Positions 1 to 11,140 of a DNA stretch of 64,000 nt are shown in pieces. The first letter of the stretch is position 1; the number at the start of each line of letters is the position of its first letter. A model generated the notes under the pieces. That model had not been told where the DNA came from, did no database searches, and saw only the letters and a program-made list of their open reading frames with translations. This DNA is from Alentia gelatinosa (taxonomy: Eukaryota; Annelida; Polychaeta; Phyllodocida; Polynoidae), in NCBI GenBank assembly GCA_950022655.1, contig OX465580.1:124231016-124295015 (forward strand). Reading direction: 5' to 3'. A program made the translations under genes and the position numbers.

Positions 1-1221
1 CTCAGCCGAGTACAGCCTCCCCCTGCTCACCCCAGCCCCATTCCCCGCGCTACACTCAGAACAGGCTCTCTTTCTTCTGTACAAAGAATTCGAGTCGAGA
101 CCGTCCGGAGTTTGAGGCTGCGTGTTGATGGTGTCCCGGGTCCGTTTGTTACCTTTCATCGCAGTTATACCAAGTGTGAGGGAAGATAAGGAAACATTCA
201 GGGTGCTTGTTGAAGTGCTCACATTGCGCTCCAAAGCGGAGCCTCTCCCGGGGCAGCAGGGTAAGGTGCGGCGAAGGTTCCCACGAAACTTGGCGTTGAA
301 ATAACAGTAAATATAGAAATTAACAGCCGAGTTGAACACAAGCAGCATCTCCTTGATGGTATTGAACATCTTGTATTCAGTGGTATTCGCCGCGGCAGGG
401 ATTGCTCCGACGATGCTGGAAATGAAATCGGGAGTTTCACATATGATGAACTTTGAGATGACAATCACCAGGTTGAGTGTGATGGTCAGGTTCTGTTTGG
501 TGGGAGATCCATTACGCATCATGCTCATTCGTTTCCTCGTCTGACTTGCCGCCTTCAGTGCAGAGATCAGTTTGAAATTCAGCACGGTCAAGGCGGTCAG
601 GGGGATGATATAGAGGACGATGAAGGTCAGGCTGATGTGATAGATGTACCGATAGATATTGGCATCAAACCCAGGTAGTTCTATTCTCACGTGAGCCACA
701 AATGTGGAGTTGTTATTGGAGTTTGCAGCCACGTTGAAATAGTAGATGAATCTAGGGAAGTTGAAGAGGAATGCCAAGACTGATAAGACGATGGTAGCCC
801 GTTTGGCGTTCCGGACTGTGCAAAGTGTGAGCGCCCTGAATGGCCTTGTGATTCCGATGTATCTGTCTGCAGCCAGAGCAGTTGTGAACCATATTGTCCC
901 AGTCTGGGCTATCCACCCAAACGGCAAAACAAAGGCCACGATATAGGGACTGTTGTCATAATACTGCTTCAGCCAGCCAGTGGCAGGATACACCGAACGC
1001 AAGACGGTATAGAGCATGGTGTGGGTGAGAAGGAGGATATCATAGCCTGCCAGCACCTGCATGAGCAGTATGTTAGAGTTGTATACCTTATCCTTTGACA
1101 GCACAATGATGGTGAGGATGTTTCCGATATAACCCAGTATACAGAGAAGGCCATCTGTGATGACGTTTACAATCAGGCTCAGGGTGAGCAAAGCTTGCTC
1201 TCCTTCCTGCTCAGAACTCAT
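1..1221 (-). CDS. FMRFamide-receptor-like class A GPCR (partial, open at left edge)
   Basis: A seven-transmembrane rhodopsin-class receptor, probably for a neuropeptide, acting at the plasma membrane through G proteins. From ATG at 1221 the frame is open for 407 codons to the window edge; an upstream in-frame stop lies near 1264. Landmarks: N34 in GYIGN (TM1), D61 in LAGYD (TM2), D119-R120-Y121 (TM3), P207 in YIIPL (TM5), CETP at 261-264 in place of the usual CWxP (TM6), and NSAVNFYIY at 297-305, where F302 replaces the proline of NPxxY (TM7). C322-C323 after helix 8 could be palmitoylated; a Ser/Thr-rich tail follows. The NSxxNFxIYC TM7 is typical of invertebrate FMRFamide-receptor-like families. 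No introns are seen. The usual cysteine at the top of TM3 and its ECL2 partner are absent. The ligand cannot be inferred. The C-terminus lies outside the window. Confidence 0.85.
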   Translation of the reverse strand, partial: MSSEQEGEQALLTLSLIVNVITDGLLCILGYIGNILTIIVLSKDKVYNSNILLMQVLAGYDILLLTHTMLYTVLRSVYPATGWLKQYYDNSPYIVAFVLPFGWIAQTGTIWFTTALAADRYIGITRPFRALTLCTVRNAKRATIVLSVLAFLFNFPRFIYYFNVAANSNNNSTFVAHVRIELPGFDANIYRYIYHISLTFIVLYIIPLTALTVLNFKLISALKAASQTRKRMSMMRNGSPTKQNLTITLNLVIVISKFIICETPDFISSIVGAIPAAANTTEYKMFNTIKEMLLVFNSAVNFYIYCYFNAKFRGNLRRTLPCCPGRGSALERNVSTSTSTLNVSLSSLTLGITAMKGNKRTRDTINTQPQTPDGLDSNSLYRRKRACSECSAGNGAGVSRGRLYSAE

Positions 1222-1266
1222 GTCCTTAGAATAGACCTTTTTCCACAGGCCGGTGTTGCACCTTAT

Positions 1267-1990
1267 TTATGTGGTTACGCAATGCCTGCAGCCAAACGAA
1301 CACATGGCAATGTATCCTCTATCATTCGATGACTGAGTGTATGATAGTAATACATTTATAATAGATTATTTCCAGAGAAGGAACAGTGATGCCATCGTAT
1401 TCTATGGTATTCCAGCTCTAGTTTTGTGTGTCATATATGCGTATCACTTCAATAACAATTCAGATATAGCTTTGTTAACACAGCAACACCGAAAAGGGAT
1501 GCACCATGACACATTGGCCTAGGTTGTTCCAGCTGTCATATCTATCCAAAAAAAGAACACTCCTGCAATCACACACACCATTTAACCTCTAGCTGTAATT
1601 GCAGCATATCGCTATAGGCGTGAACCCGGATTCGACCGTGTTTGTCCGAGCGCTTCCCTAACTAGACAACACACCGCTAGGCGGCATTAACGGAAACACC
1701 TGTATTGTCTTCCGCCTTTTGTCTCACTCTGGCAATATGTCTGTATTCCTAACCTTCATACTGAAGAACAGATATTTGTGCCTTATTATCTTGTGAGAAC
1801 TCTTTTTCGTGTTGTTCGAAACCTCACTAATGTCCTGTTTACTTCAGTATAGACTTCACAACATCTGTTTTTATCTGTGCGTTACTGAAGATCCCATTTA
1901 TACACTGTCCTGGTCCCAGTAATACTTTAAGTGAGTAAATATCTCTTCTCGTTTATGTGAAATACAGAATATTGGATTTTTTGTGTGTCG
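1267..1990. other. Gene-free stretch upstream of the GPCR
   Basis: No coding frame, repeat or strong promoter was recognised here. It would contain the 5' UTR and promoter of the minus-strand GPCR. Only short unrelated frames occur. Confidence 0.4.
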
Positions 1991-1997
1991 GAGAGAA

Positions 1998-2043
1998 CCA
2001 ATCACAGCACGCCGTTTTGGCGGGAAACGCCGGGAATATAAAA
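1998..2043 (+). promoter_or_regulatory. Candidate CCAAT-E2F-TATA promoter
   Basis: CCAAT at 1998-2002 lies in ACCAATCAC, TTTTGGCGGGAAA at 2015-2027 fits the E2F consensus, and TATAAAA sits at 2037-2043. Order and spacing resemble cell-cycle-regulated TATA promoters. No open frame of note follows on the plus strand, so it may serve a noncoding RNA, a distant exon or a mobile-element terminus, or be coincidence. Confidence 0.35.
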
Positions 2044-2691
2044 CTAGCGAGGGGAAAGCCTTTCTTCACTGTGGCCGTGAGCTTACTCTGCTACGTCTTT
2101 ACTCAGTAATACTTCAAGACCGCTTACAAATCAATTATAAAAGTATCATTACTTAATTGAGTTCATTAGCGAGTCTGGGCATAATAGGAGTCCTTTCCAA
2201 CTTTACGGGGGGATATATGCTCTTGATCAATATCAGTAGTTTCTATATCGCCAGTCCCCTTTATATTTGACATATGTTTTCACAGTTTTCTAGATTTCTT
2301 TAAATGTCGTCTGCTCATGGTTTCACACTGATGGTGGTAACATCTCAGTAATGTTCTCTAGGCGGCTTTGAGTTTCACGCTTAAAGTGGTCACCATCAAT
2401 CCAGGTTTGCACTAAGGCAAAGCGGAGAATTATTGATTAGGCTTCCTTAAACATGTCGATGGGTCTTGTCGTGGGATGTAAGTGCTGCTCAGAGATCGAG
2501 TGTCTCATGCTGGAGCAGGCGTCGGTCGCGTGTATGTCGGACTGTGTAAACACGGTCAGGCCGCGCTTAATGGAGTCTCGGCGTGTAAACCCGCCTTAAG
2601 CTGGGCACTACGCTCGGTCAGATTTCACCAGGCACTGCATGTGAGAGGTGAGTGTCGATAGGTGTTTGTGAGTGATGAGAGGCCATGTGTT

Positions 2692-2711
2692 TGCACACAC
2701 ACACACACACG
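2692..2711. repeat. Short (CA)n microsatellite
   Basis: About nine CA units. On the minus strand a pyrimidine tract ending in CAG lies just beyond it near 2726. Confidence 0.8.
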
Positions 2712-2941
2712 ACAAGCTCGGTTACCTGGAGAAGAGAAAAAACAACCAACGTCACACGAGTACTTTGCATACAACTCCACAGTTGTAAATCGTCATAAAA
2801 TACAACAGGCTCTAACCACATGTACTGAGTACGGCAGAAAATACCCAGTGTTGTTAGATGAATCCTGCATTGTATGTTCTCAATAAAATAGATATGTACT
2901 GAAAGACCGCTAGAAGTCAGAACTTTGCCCTATTGGTATGA

Positions 2942-3321
2942 TTAACCCTTTAAAGACGGGGGTCTGTGGCAGAGCCCTATTGGTCGGGGCGGGTGCTTTA
3001 GATTGGTATAACTTCAGGGGACGGCCAATTTTTGTCTAAACCCATATTCCATCATTTGATCACGTGATATGACACACCATTCATATCTATATTATTAGGT
3101 TTACCAAACAGTATTAAATACTATATCTTAGGTATATTCTCTGAAAGTTTCAGATTTATTGATCAATTATTTCTTCATAAAACAATGAAATGGTAAATAT
3201 TACTAAATTTCATAAATAATGCCTCAAGGCATTATCCGGTTTCCACGGGGGAATGCCTCAAGGCATTATCTGGTCTATGCTGGGGAATGCCTCAGGGCAT
3301 TATCCGCCCTGAAAGGGTTAA
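2942..3321. mobile_element. piggyBac-type MITE, copy 1 (intact)
   Basis: A 372-bp element flanked by TTAA at 2942-2945 and 3318-3321. The termini are inverted: CCCTTTAAAGACGGG at the left, and CCGCCCTGAAAGGG, whose complement begins CCCTTTCAGGGCGG, at the right. TTAA targets and CCC-starting inverted repeats are diagnostic of piggyBac. No transposase is encoded. The right part holds three degenerate copies of a GGGAATGCCTCAAGGCATT unit, itself palindromic around the CCTCAAGG core. A related, disrupted copy lies at 37559-38313. Confidence 0.8.
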
Positions 3322-4908
3322 ACAGTCTATTAAAATGATAATTACCAAGACATTCACTTCAACTTACTTGCAGGATCAGAATTATAAAAGATATTACTTT
3401 GGACTATATCTACCCAAATCGCTCCCTTATTGTAATCTGAAGTTAAACTTATTCCATTGATATATATTTCATATGGTGAAGGTATATGATCACCATTTTG
3501 GGTTAAATATGTTCCTTTTGTACGTTTTGATTAAGGCAGAGATCTCCTTAGATACCGTGTTAATTTTGTTCTGCTCTATCATTATATTATTTTCCTCTTC
3601 TTTTTAATAGATCAAGATTTTATTTCATATCAAAGTATGCAGAGTGTATCATACATAGATGCTTTTTATCCGTTGTCCGAAATTACAGTGGATATCTTCC
3701 TTAAATTCTACAATTGGACACGTTATACCTGATGTTGTTTTTTCACAAAAATGCTCATTTTTTTCTGGTTTTTTTTGGTCCCCCCATCCCCCACATTTAA
3801 ACTAAACCTCATTTAGTATTAGGAAGTCTATCACTTCAGACAAGATGATTACAGCTGAAATTTCTGAACTTTTTAGCCTGATTGCCACCCTTGTACTGAT
3901 TCCTTTTTATCAAGACTAGCACCAGAGATTCATAAGGTGCGTATCATTATATTCATAATGAAGTCGTTTTCATAAACGAATCTTAACAATACATATGCTT
4001 TACTTTTACGGAAATCAACTTTAAAGATAGATCGCCTTGCGAATTAAGAAAATTACTCAAGTACGTCATCATACCTAAACAATGTCGGTGAATACAGAAC
4101 TATTTTTTTTTAAATTTGTAATCGGCCACAGTTTTTTCACGTTTTAAACATAAGTAGAAATAAAGGGTATGTGTGAGAGACGAAGATACATATACATATC
4201 GGTAACACTACCACAAAGGATCCCCCAGTTCATAAAACCTACCCAGTTTAGAAATATTAAGTAGTTATGGAAGTATGTGTATAAAGACGGGGCGTATCAA
4301 ATATTCACCTCCTTCGTCCACCGCTTGCGACCACGTAATACTAGTTATGGAAGTATTATCATAAGACTGACCTTATTACTTATTAAAATCTCATACTCAA
4401 GGTAAATTCAAATACTTATCTGTCCATTTACACACGGTTAGTGGATTGAAATGAACTTACCTTTATCAGCGAATGAGCACAGTTCTCAGAAGAGCGAGTC
4501 CTAGAAAATATCGGCGGTCCTCTGGCATAAGTCAACATTCTGTTTGATAGGACAGTCTGTGGTCGGTCTCTCTGTGAGGTATACCGACAGCACTATTAAC
4601 AATCCCTGTCGCTCTGAAACCACCATCTTCTGTGAGACCAATATCTCTCTCTCTTTCTATTTCGTGTGCTCAATCCGAAACCAAACGAAATAACATCGAA
4701 AGTTGATCTTTTCTGTTGGTTGAAAAAAAAATTCACTCTGAGATCCCAAGGAGTGCCATAAAGGTGACAGATTGTGCTGACTTTTCCCCGGGTGGTGGGC
4801 GGGTTATCAATCAGGCGGTTCTCCCGCGGTACCTGGCCAGGTGTAGTGAGACACACGCCGCCCGCCGTCCTCTGAGTCCCGTCTGTGGAGTTAAAGGTGC
4901 CGGATGCC
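3322..4908. other. Gene-free stretch
   Basis: AT-rich sequence with T runs and no recognisable gene or dispersed repeat. A 121-aa plus-strand frame at 4716-5081 translates low-complexity G/C tracts and is not supported. Confidence 0.4.
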
Positions 4909-5167
4909 TGCGAGGCAGGAGGTGGGGGTGGGGGTGGGGGGTTAGAGGAGCCATCGATCTGTCAGTTTGTAAGAGTTCTGCAATACAGGTCATGGTGCCA
5001 GTTGTCCAAGGCTCCGTATTTACACCCCCCCCCCCCCCAACCCTATCCCCAATCCCCATACCAATGAGCTGTGGGTGGTGACGCTCCTTATCCTCATAAC
5101 TCTTTGCTACTCAAATTTCCGTCATCCAGTTATGAGACAATTTACCACCCCCCCCCCCCCCCCCCAC
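4909..5167. repeat. G/C homopolymer cluster
   Basis: Three runs lie close together: G5-T-G5-T-G6 near 4920-4938, about 14 C near 5025-5038 and about 20 C near 5145-5165. The first has quadruplex potential. Similar runs recur inside the GGGGCCATCC MITEs, but these are not within such an element. Confidence 0.7.
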
Positions 5168-5702
5168 TCTGGCACACGTGATACTGTAAGAAACAGTATC
5201 CAGTCCATCGCAGAACGGATCCAGTCAATTTTCAGCCTATTTTCATCAGTCTACATTAGTGGCGGGAAATAGCAGACGACTTTCGTGCCCGGTGATAATT
5301 GGAGTCTAATATTGATACAAGGCCACAAAGCTGGCTTAGGGACCAGGGGTGTTTGTTTCCTTGGCCACTCAGTCGTGGGTAAATAGGGTATTGCGCGGGG
5401 ATGACCCTTTACTTAGCCCGTAGATCATGGCTGATATCTGCGAGTTGTTAACTCGCCGCCAATGTTTGGTTTACGACGATGTATCGTTTAATGTTCCGGG
5501 TCAGGAGGTGAAGGATAGGGAGGGCGCCTTCTACTTCGGTTCCCACACTAATTTGGTCGTAACTAATTCCGGGAAAATTCACTACACGTTTATTTTGTGC
5601 TAGTGAATGTTATTAATTAATGGAACGATGCAAATTGTGTGGAAGCTGGAAAGATATCAAACAAGCCCCTAAGCGATATATAGGAAGCGTAAATCACATA
5701 TA

Positions 5703-5886
5703 GGGCATCCATAAAGTACGTACACACTGAGGGTGGCGTTGGTGGTTGAGGGGGGGGGGGGGGGTCAAGAATTTTGGAAATTTTGCGTATGTGCATTCTC
5801 CTTCTTCGTTCTATTGCGTACAAGAATGGAAGTGGGATGGGGGATCCAAAATTTCAGTTTTGCGTAGGTATTTCATCGATGGCACC
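5703..5886 (+). mobile_element. GGGGCCATCC MITE, copy 1
   Basis: The left terminus GGGCATCCATAAAGTACGTA and the right terminus ending TTTCATCGATGGCACC are degraded forms of the family ends. The interior holds the family features: a poly-G run (5751-5764), TTTTGGAAATTTTGCGTATG, and TTCTATTGCGTACAAGA. Confidence 0.7.
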
Positions 5887-5900
5887 AATTGGGAAAGCAA

Positions 5901-5919
5901 GGGGGGGGGGGGGGGGGGA
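5901..5919. repeat. Poly-G run
   Basis: About 19 consecutive G just downstream of MITE copy 1. It may be a remnant of a second, decayed copy. Confidence 0.7.
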
Positions 5920-6714
5920 GAGGAAAAGTGCATTCGGCATTTCATAAAGTTGCATTACAAATGCTCATGGAACAAGAGCCCGTCGTATTCCAATCACTGT
6001 TGTAATTAGTTTGGGAATAATTTAGCAATGTCATTTTCAGGACATGACTTCGAAAAGTAGTGCCTACTTACAGTTGCCAGTTTTATGGTGATTGGGCGTC
6101 TAGGAATTGGTCAATAAAAAGCGTCGTCAAGGGAAATGGCCTCGATCTACAAGCTTGGCTTCTCGAGCATTGTTGTAAATCTTCGTTTCATACCTTCAAG
6201 GTGCATTTGAAGCAGAACTATAAATTTGTGTATTTCACTTTAGAGGAACAAATAACGAAGCACAGTATATCACTATTAGAGTATGCTATGCCAGTCCATA
6301 AACTCTATAATTAGTACGCGCTACGCTGAAATTAACTTATATTTCCTTTATCTCTCATCTATCATCCCCCTAAAAATATAATGAGAAATCTAACCCAGAA
6401 GATTTAATAGTTGATCTTTTGAATCACATTTCAACTTGTTAAGTTCATTGAATAGAGACAGAAATGTAAGATCCCGTGTCTAGGTGTTATGACAAAGAAG
6501 TCAAGGTGTTGAGGAAGCTGGTCGCCGCCTCCCGCTGTGACCGAGACGCCAGTGTAGTCTGGTGGCTCCGCCTGTTGGTGTAAAACAGAGTGAAGGCGTG
6601 CTCCCTCTCTCCTCCTGGTGGGACATTTGAGAACCAACATACTTCATTTTGGACTGAAGGCACAAAGGATGTGTGCAGAAATAATAGGTTTCCTCTTTGC
6701 CAAGGAAATCCTCG

Positions 6715-6960
6715 TTTTCTTTTTCAGTTTGTAAAATTTCTTTTTGTTGTGGAAAACAGAGAGAGAATAAATTGGGCCTCATTCAAACCAATAAACAGAG
6801 GTACAAACCTCCCCATACACTCCAGCACCATACCATGGGCAACAACGATGTATTTTCCATGTTTTCCAATCTCACTTATGCAGTGAATTCCATGTAAAAA
6901 ATATTTCCTAAAATTTTGTTATTACTCCGACTGAAATCCCTGTATGTGAAATGGCACTAA
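6715..6960 (+). repeat. Dispersed repeat K, copy 1
   Basis: Aligns by eye with 37185-37460: CTCATTCAAACCAATA at about 6779, TTTTCCATGTTTTCC at about 6852, then an A-rich segment and CTGAAATCCCTG. Parts also match 32640-32830 and 22535-22690. No coding capacity or terminal structure was recognised, so the class is unknown. Confidence 0.5.
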
Positions 6961-7390
6961 AATAGCGTGATTACTCGTCTTAACTGTACCTCATTCTCAA
7001 AATATTTAACCCTGATTGGTTCACCTTGATTTTCCTGTAACTCGAATGTCAAAAGAAGTACTTATTGTATTTTGGAAGATTCCGTTTGATCACTGCCGGG
7101 ACGCATAATACAAACAAGTTGAAGTCTCACAGCACCGATAAGATGCTACAGGCAGCCCTATATCCTTCTCGGATCAGTGTTTTGTAGTTAAGCATTTTGA
7201 AGACTCTTAGCTCAGCTTGATGTAACGTACACTTATATACATGTAATAAGACTGTCACATTATTGATAATATCAACACCGATAGGATATAAGAAAGAACA
7301 TAGCTTTCCACCAATAATTTTCGGTAGTTTTTTTTGGAGCAGAATATCTTAGTACAAATACGACAAGTATGCTTTATTCTACTTAGATAA

Positions 7391-7563
7391 GGGGCGATCC
7401 ATAAAGTACGTACGCATTGGGAGGGGGGGGGGGGGGGCGTAAAAAAACTTTGGAAATTTTGCATTATGGTTCTTCTTTGTTCTATGGCCTACAAGACTGG
7501 AAGGGGGTGGGATGGGGGTCAAAAATTTCAGAAATTCTGAGTACATACTTTATGAATGGCCCC
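7391..7563 (+). mobile_element. GGGGCCATCC MITE, copy 2 (TAA target duplication)
   Basis: A 173-bp copy with inverted ends: GGGGCGATCCATAAAGTACG at the left and CTTTATGAATGGCCCC at the right. TAA occurs on both sides (7388-7390 and 7564-7566). An internal poly-G of about 15 begins near 7423. The 3-bp A/T duplication would fit PIF/Harbinger-like transposition, but the family is not certain. Confidence 0.8.
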
Positions 7564-8025
7564 TAAACATCTATGATATATGAGATTGAACGTTCTGACC
7601 TAAACTGATTTGATCGAGTGATCAGTGGGTTGACTCAAAACACAAAATCCTACAATTAGCCTGACTAATAACATAGGCTTATCATCAGACTCCAGTACAC
7701 ATCATTCGTCTTAGAAAATCGTTTATGGAGGGGATAATGTAGATCTTGACAGGCCTGATTTACAGGAACCCTCCTGATTGTTTCGCTCGCCATCCGAAAA
7801 GACAACACACCCATACAGCTTCTGGTGTGGACCTGCCGCGGCCCCTTCCCCTTAACACATGACAAACTAGCCTCTGTGTGTGTGGGTCTGCTCAGCCACG
7901 GGTTGTGTCACAATGACGGATATCAACTGAAAGCAACTTTCTTCAACAAGGAGTTCTCAGATATATCATCACGGGACGTTAACACCGAGTGGCTCCAAGT
8001 TTGGGCAACTTTTGCGATGGACATA

Positions 8026-8200
8026 GGGGCCATCCATAAAGTACGTACGCAGAATTTCTGAAATTTTGGACCCCCCACCCCCTCTCCCAATCTTGTACGC
8101 AATAGAACAAAGAGGGAGCATACGCAGATTTTCCAAAATTTCTGACCCCCCCCCCCCCACCCCCCCCCCCTCGGTGCGTACGTACTTTATGGATGGCCCC
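8026..8200 (-). mobile_element. GGGGCCATCC MITE, copy 3 (ATA target duplication)
   Basis: The best preserved copy. Ends are GGGGCCATCCATAAAGTACG and CGTACTTTATGGATGGCCCC, and ATA flanks both sides (8023-8025 and 8201-8203). It is inverted relative to copy 2, and the homopolymer reads as C runs at 8145-8171. Confidence 0.85.
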
Positions 8201-8221
8201 ATACCAGACTATCAGACACCC

Positions 8222-8620
8222 ATGACGTATTTACTGTAACTATTCACCGTTTTGCTGCATGACGTAAAATAGCCGTTCATAACAGTGTTTCGTATTTCAC
8301 GGTACGGAACACTTCAGCATACTTTGAGCAAATAACGTAATCTGATTGGCTAGGCAGCCGAACATACCAAACCTGTCTCGCTGTATGGATGACTTCGTCA
8401 GATCGCGGAATTGGGGAAACCGAATGAATTATGGCAAATTACGGTAAGATCTAATCAATTTTCGGCATAAACAAAGAACTACATATCGTGCTTGTACACG
8501 ATTCAAAACGGGATGGTAATTTACGGTAAGCATGGAACTCGGCGTAAACGCCCCGTTCCGTACTAACCGTAAATTATCATCTCCGTTTATAGCTTGCACA
8601 GCATAGTCGTTCTATATAAT
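8222..8620 (+). mobile_element. Hairpin superfamily, family E, divergent copy 7
   Basis: Divergent but collinear with family E: the TATTTACTGTAA...CACCGTTT...GACGTAAAA module, then the hairpin ACGGAACTCGGCGTAAACGC with arms GGTAATTTACGG and CCGTAAATTATC, and the tail CGTTCTATATAAT. Extra sequence in the middle suggests an old copy or an insertion. Confidence 0.5.
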
Positions 8621-9092
8621 TATATATATTGTTAAAACCACATGCTAACGTAAAACAATGATGAATCCTACACAAGAAACTGGGAACACATTGAAACCAG
8701 CCCGCGGGCCTAGTGTAACACAGTATATATAAATGTCAAATAAAAACTACGTGTGATGTATTTTGACATTTTCCTTTGTTTCATTACTACAGAGTTGATA
8801 CTCCTATAACCTTCCAAGATAGTATTTATGTCAATCTTACTATAGAGGTCCACACCCACAGCTGCAACATGTGATTTTACTTAGCTGTCTCACCTCCTGA
8901 GGGACAAAGTATGAACAAACTACACTCGCCATTTATGGCTATAGCATTGTGCTCTTACCTGTGATGTGCCTTGTGTATAATGACTACAGTGATGGTGAAC
9001 TATCAGTGAATGCTACAAACCTTTACTACGAATCCGTCGCACATCGCGATCATTTCAGGATGTATGATATGACGGTTCTGTCACATCGCATA

Positions 9093-9396
9093 CTATCGTA
9101 AAACTGGATGAGTTTTAATCTTGGCCACCGTATGCCACGACTGGAGTTTGGCATAGAGACTTCATGAGGCGAAGCCGAGTGAAGTCCGGAGCCAAAACTT
9201 CAGGAGTGGCATTCGGTGGCCATGATTAAAACAAATCAGGTTTTGATTTTATCCTACCCATCTCCTCGATTTTGGAATATTACGAGATAACAATTCTGTA
9301 TGCCACTAGTGCCATATATAACTCTGTATGCCAGTCAGCGTGGCATACAGAAACTCAATGTTATGCCTATGGGATTTTATATTAGGGGTAGGATAA
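9093..9396 (-). mobile_element. Hairpin superfamily, family A, copy 1
   Basis: Read on the minus strand it starts TTATCCTACCCC (9396) and ends CCAGTTTTACGATAGT (9093). The complement of the start, GGTAGGATAAA, lies internally near the middle rather than at the far end. The second half is a hairpin with arms GGCATACGGTGGCC / GGCCACCGAATGCC and apex GGCGAAGCC near 9165. No protein is encoded. Confidence 0.75.
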
Positions 9397-9689
9397 ACGC
9401 ACAAGCCCAGCCCAACTGGAACAATTGTGCGCGATGCGATGAACCACGCCGGTTTTATACCCCTTGCCTGGTGTTTATTATGTTCTAGTTTTTATTGCTG
9501 TCACTTCTGTTACACAATCATTGACGATTATTTCAGCCTATTGGTCCCTTACCTTCTCCGACCTCACCTCAAAGTCTGATTTATTTCCCGACCAACCAAC
9601 CAATATTCTAGTTAGGGCGCGCTTGCATGCGCCATATGCATCGCCTAGAGATTACAGTTGTCACATTGAAGTATCAGCGCTTCCAGAAA

Positions 9690-10005
9690 ACTATCCCTTC
9701 ACTATCTGCATGCTATTCACTGTGATAGTAAGAACAGAGCGGGGAGCCGATGTCTCAGGGTCTTAGAGGCATGCCCAGCTGACCATGACCAATCCCTAAA
9801 GACCAAAAACCTTCAAGACCCACTGGTGCTTGATATGTTTGGATCCAAGATAGGCAGTTGCCGAAATGGCAAGTTAAATGGGTGCAAGAGGGTTACAAAA
9901 AACTATCCATTGACTGAATGTAACCCAAACCTCTTAATTGTTATTCATTTAATTTTTCACACTCATTCATCAATGATGAACATACTATTTGCTCCTAGTT
10001 TTTAG
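9690..10005 (+). repeat. Dispersed repeat L, copy 1
   Basis: Matches the reverse complement of 56660-56955 over about 300 bp. Shared landmarks include TGTCTCAGGGTCTTAGAG, CCCACTGGTGCTTGATATG and TCATCAATGATGAACATACT. No coding capacity or clear termini are seen, and the class is unknown. Confidence 0.65.
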
Positions 10006-10953
10006 GAAACACCCCTGAAGAGCTTCACATGAAGAACTTCACATGTTCGCCCTCGTTCTCTTTAAATTAAACAACCATCAACAATGCACGACGTGCAATA
10101 TTTCCCAGGGGAGATTCTGACGGCTTGCCAATAAAGGAAAAGCATAAGAGAAGTCGTTTAACTGCAGGCATCGAGGGAGGAGGCGCTCGGTAAGGCTTGT
10201 GGGGATCTAGTTATCCCAACGACCAATCACCTGTGAGGGGGCAAGCTGATTTCGGCATTGTATGGCTTTTAACGTACCCCTGTTGAAGATGAAAGGTGTT
10301 GCAGTGACTGGGAAGCCACGCCAGGCTCCGTACTTTGTGGCCATGCTGGCCTGGTGTTAGGAGACAGTCTGGGCCTGTCTTACTAACGTCAAAACAATCG
10401 CTGGAGCTATTGCAGCGGACGTTTTCCTTGCAGCCGTTCGTGGAAAAATATAAAACTTACGGTACATGGTGTAGTATAACGGTTGCTGGAAGTAATCGCA
10501 GGGATATGGCAGAAAAACGCTCACACATGGTATTCGCTTATGCGGCTGGGGACTTGTGGCTCAAATACCCTCCAAATTATGCAAATTCCCCTGACAACGG
10601 GTCAGGCCGCCATCTTGCTGGTGACAACAAAATAGTTAAAAACTTTACTAATCAACGTTTTTATGTGTAATCTGAACATGTAATAGTTGAAAAATGATAA
10701 TCTATAATATCCGGACATGATTTACTTGCAAACTCGTAGAAAATCAGGTGTTCGACGCTGGGTTGATATCGTGATTATAGTCTAAATTGAGGCGATCACA
10801 TAGTCATTTGATCTGAAACTACAAGAGAAGTATGATTTTGTCGAGGGAGAGGTCTGAGAGGTAATTTAACCAGTCTAACACATTCCCAGGCCTTGGACAG
10901 TAAATATAGCACCACCTACTTCGGGGGCGGCTTAGTAAGACGAGCCCTGCGTG

Positions 10954-11135
10954 GCTAAAGCTGAGGACATACCAAGCGAGAAACGCAGCGAGTTCCGTAA
11001 TCGCCAACATAAAATGGACGTGGCGCCAATAAGAATTACATGTATGTGAGCTATCATTTTATATTTCAGCTGATTCGACTAGATTATCGGAAATTCTGGA
11101 AATCGCTGCGTTTCTCGCTTAGTGTGCCCCCAGCA
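10954..11135. mobile_element. Short fold-back MITE X, copy 1
   Basis: Left end GAGGACATACCAAGCGAGAA followed by CGCAGCGAGTTCCGTAATCGC. The inverted right end TCTGGAAATCGCTGCGTTTC is followed by TCGCTTAGTGTGCCCCCAGC. A second copy lies at 11852-12070, on the far side of the CGACAC-array element. Confidence 0.65.
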
Positions 11136-11140
11136 AAAAA

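Noticed and set aside
2705..2745. Third ratchet-like site on the minus strand (pyrimidine tract then CAG|GTAACC)
   Set aside because: The donor half matches the consensus poorly and no second donor was found; kept only as a weak acceptor candidate upstream of the GPCR.
4716..5081. 121-codon frame with Gly/Pro runs
   Set aside because: Produced by poly-G and poly-C tracts.
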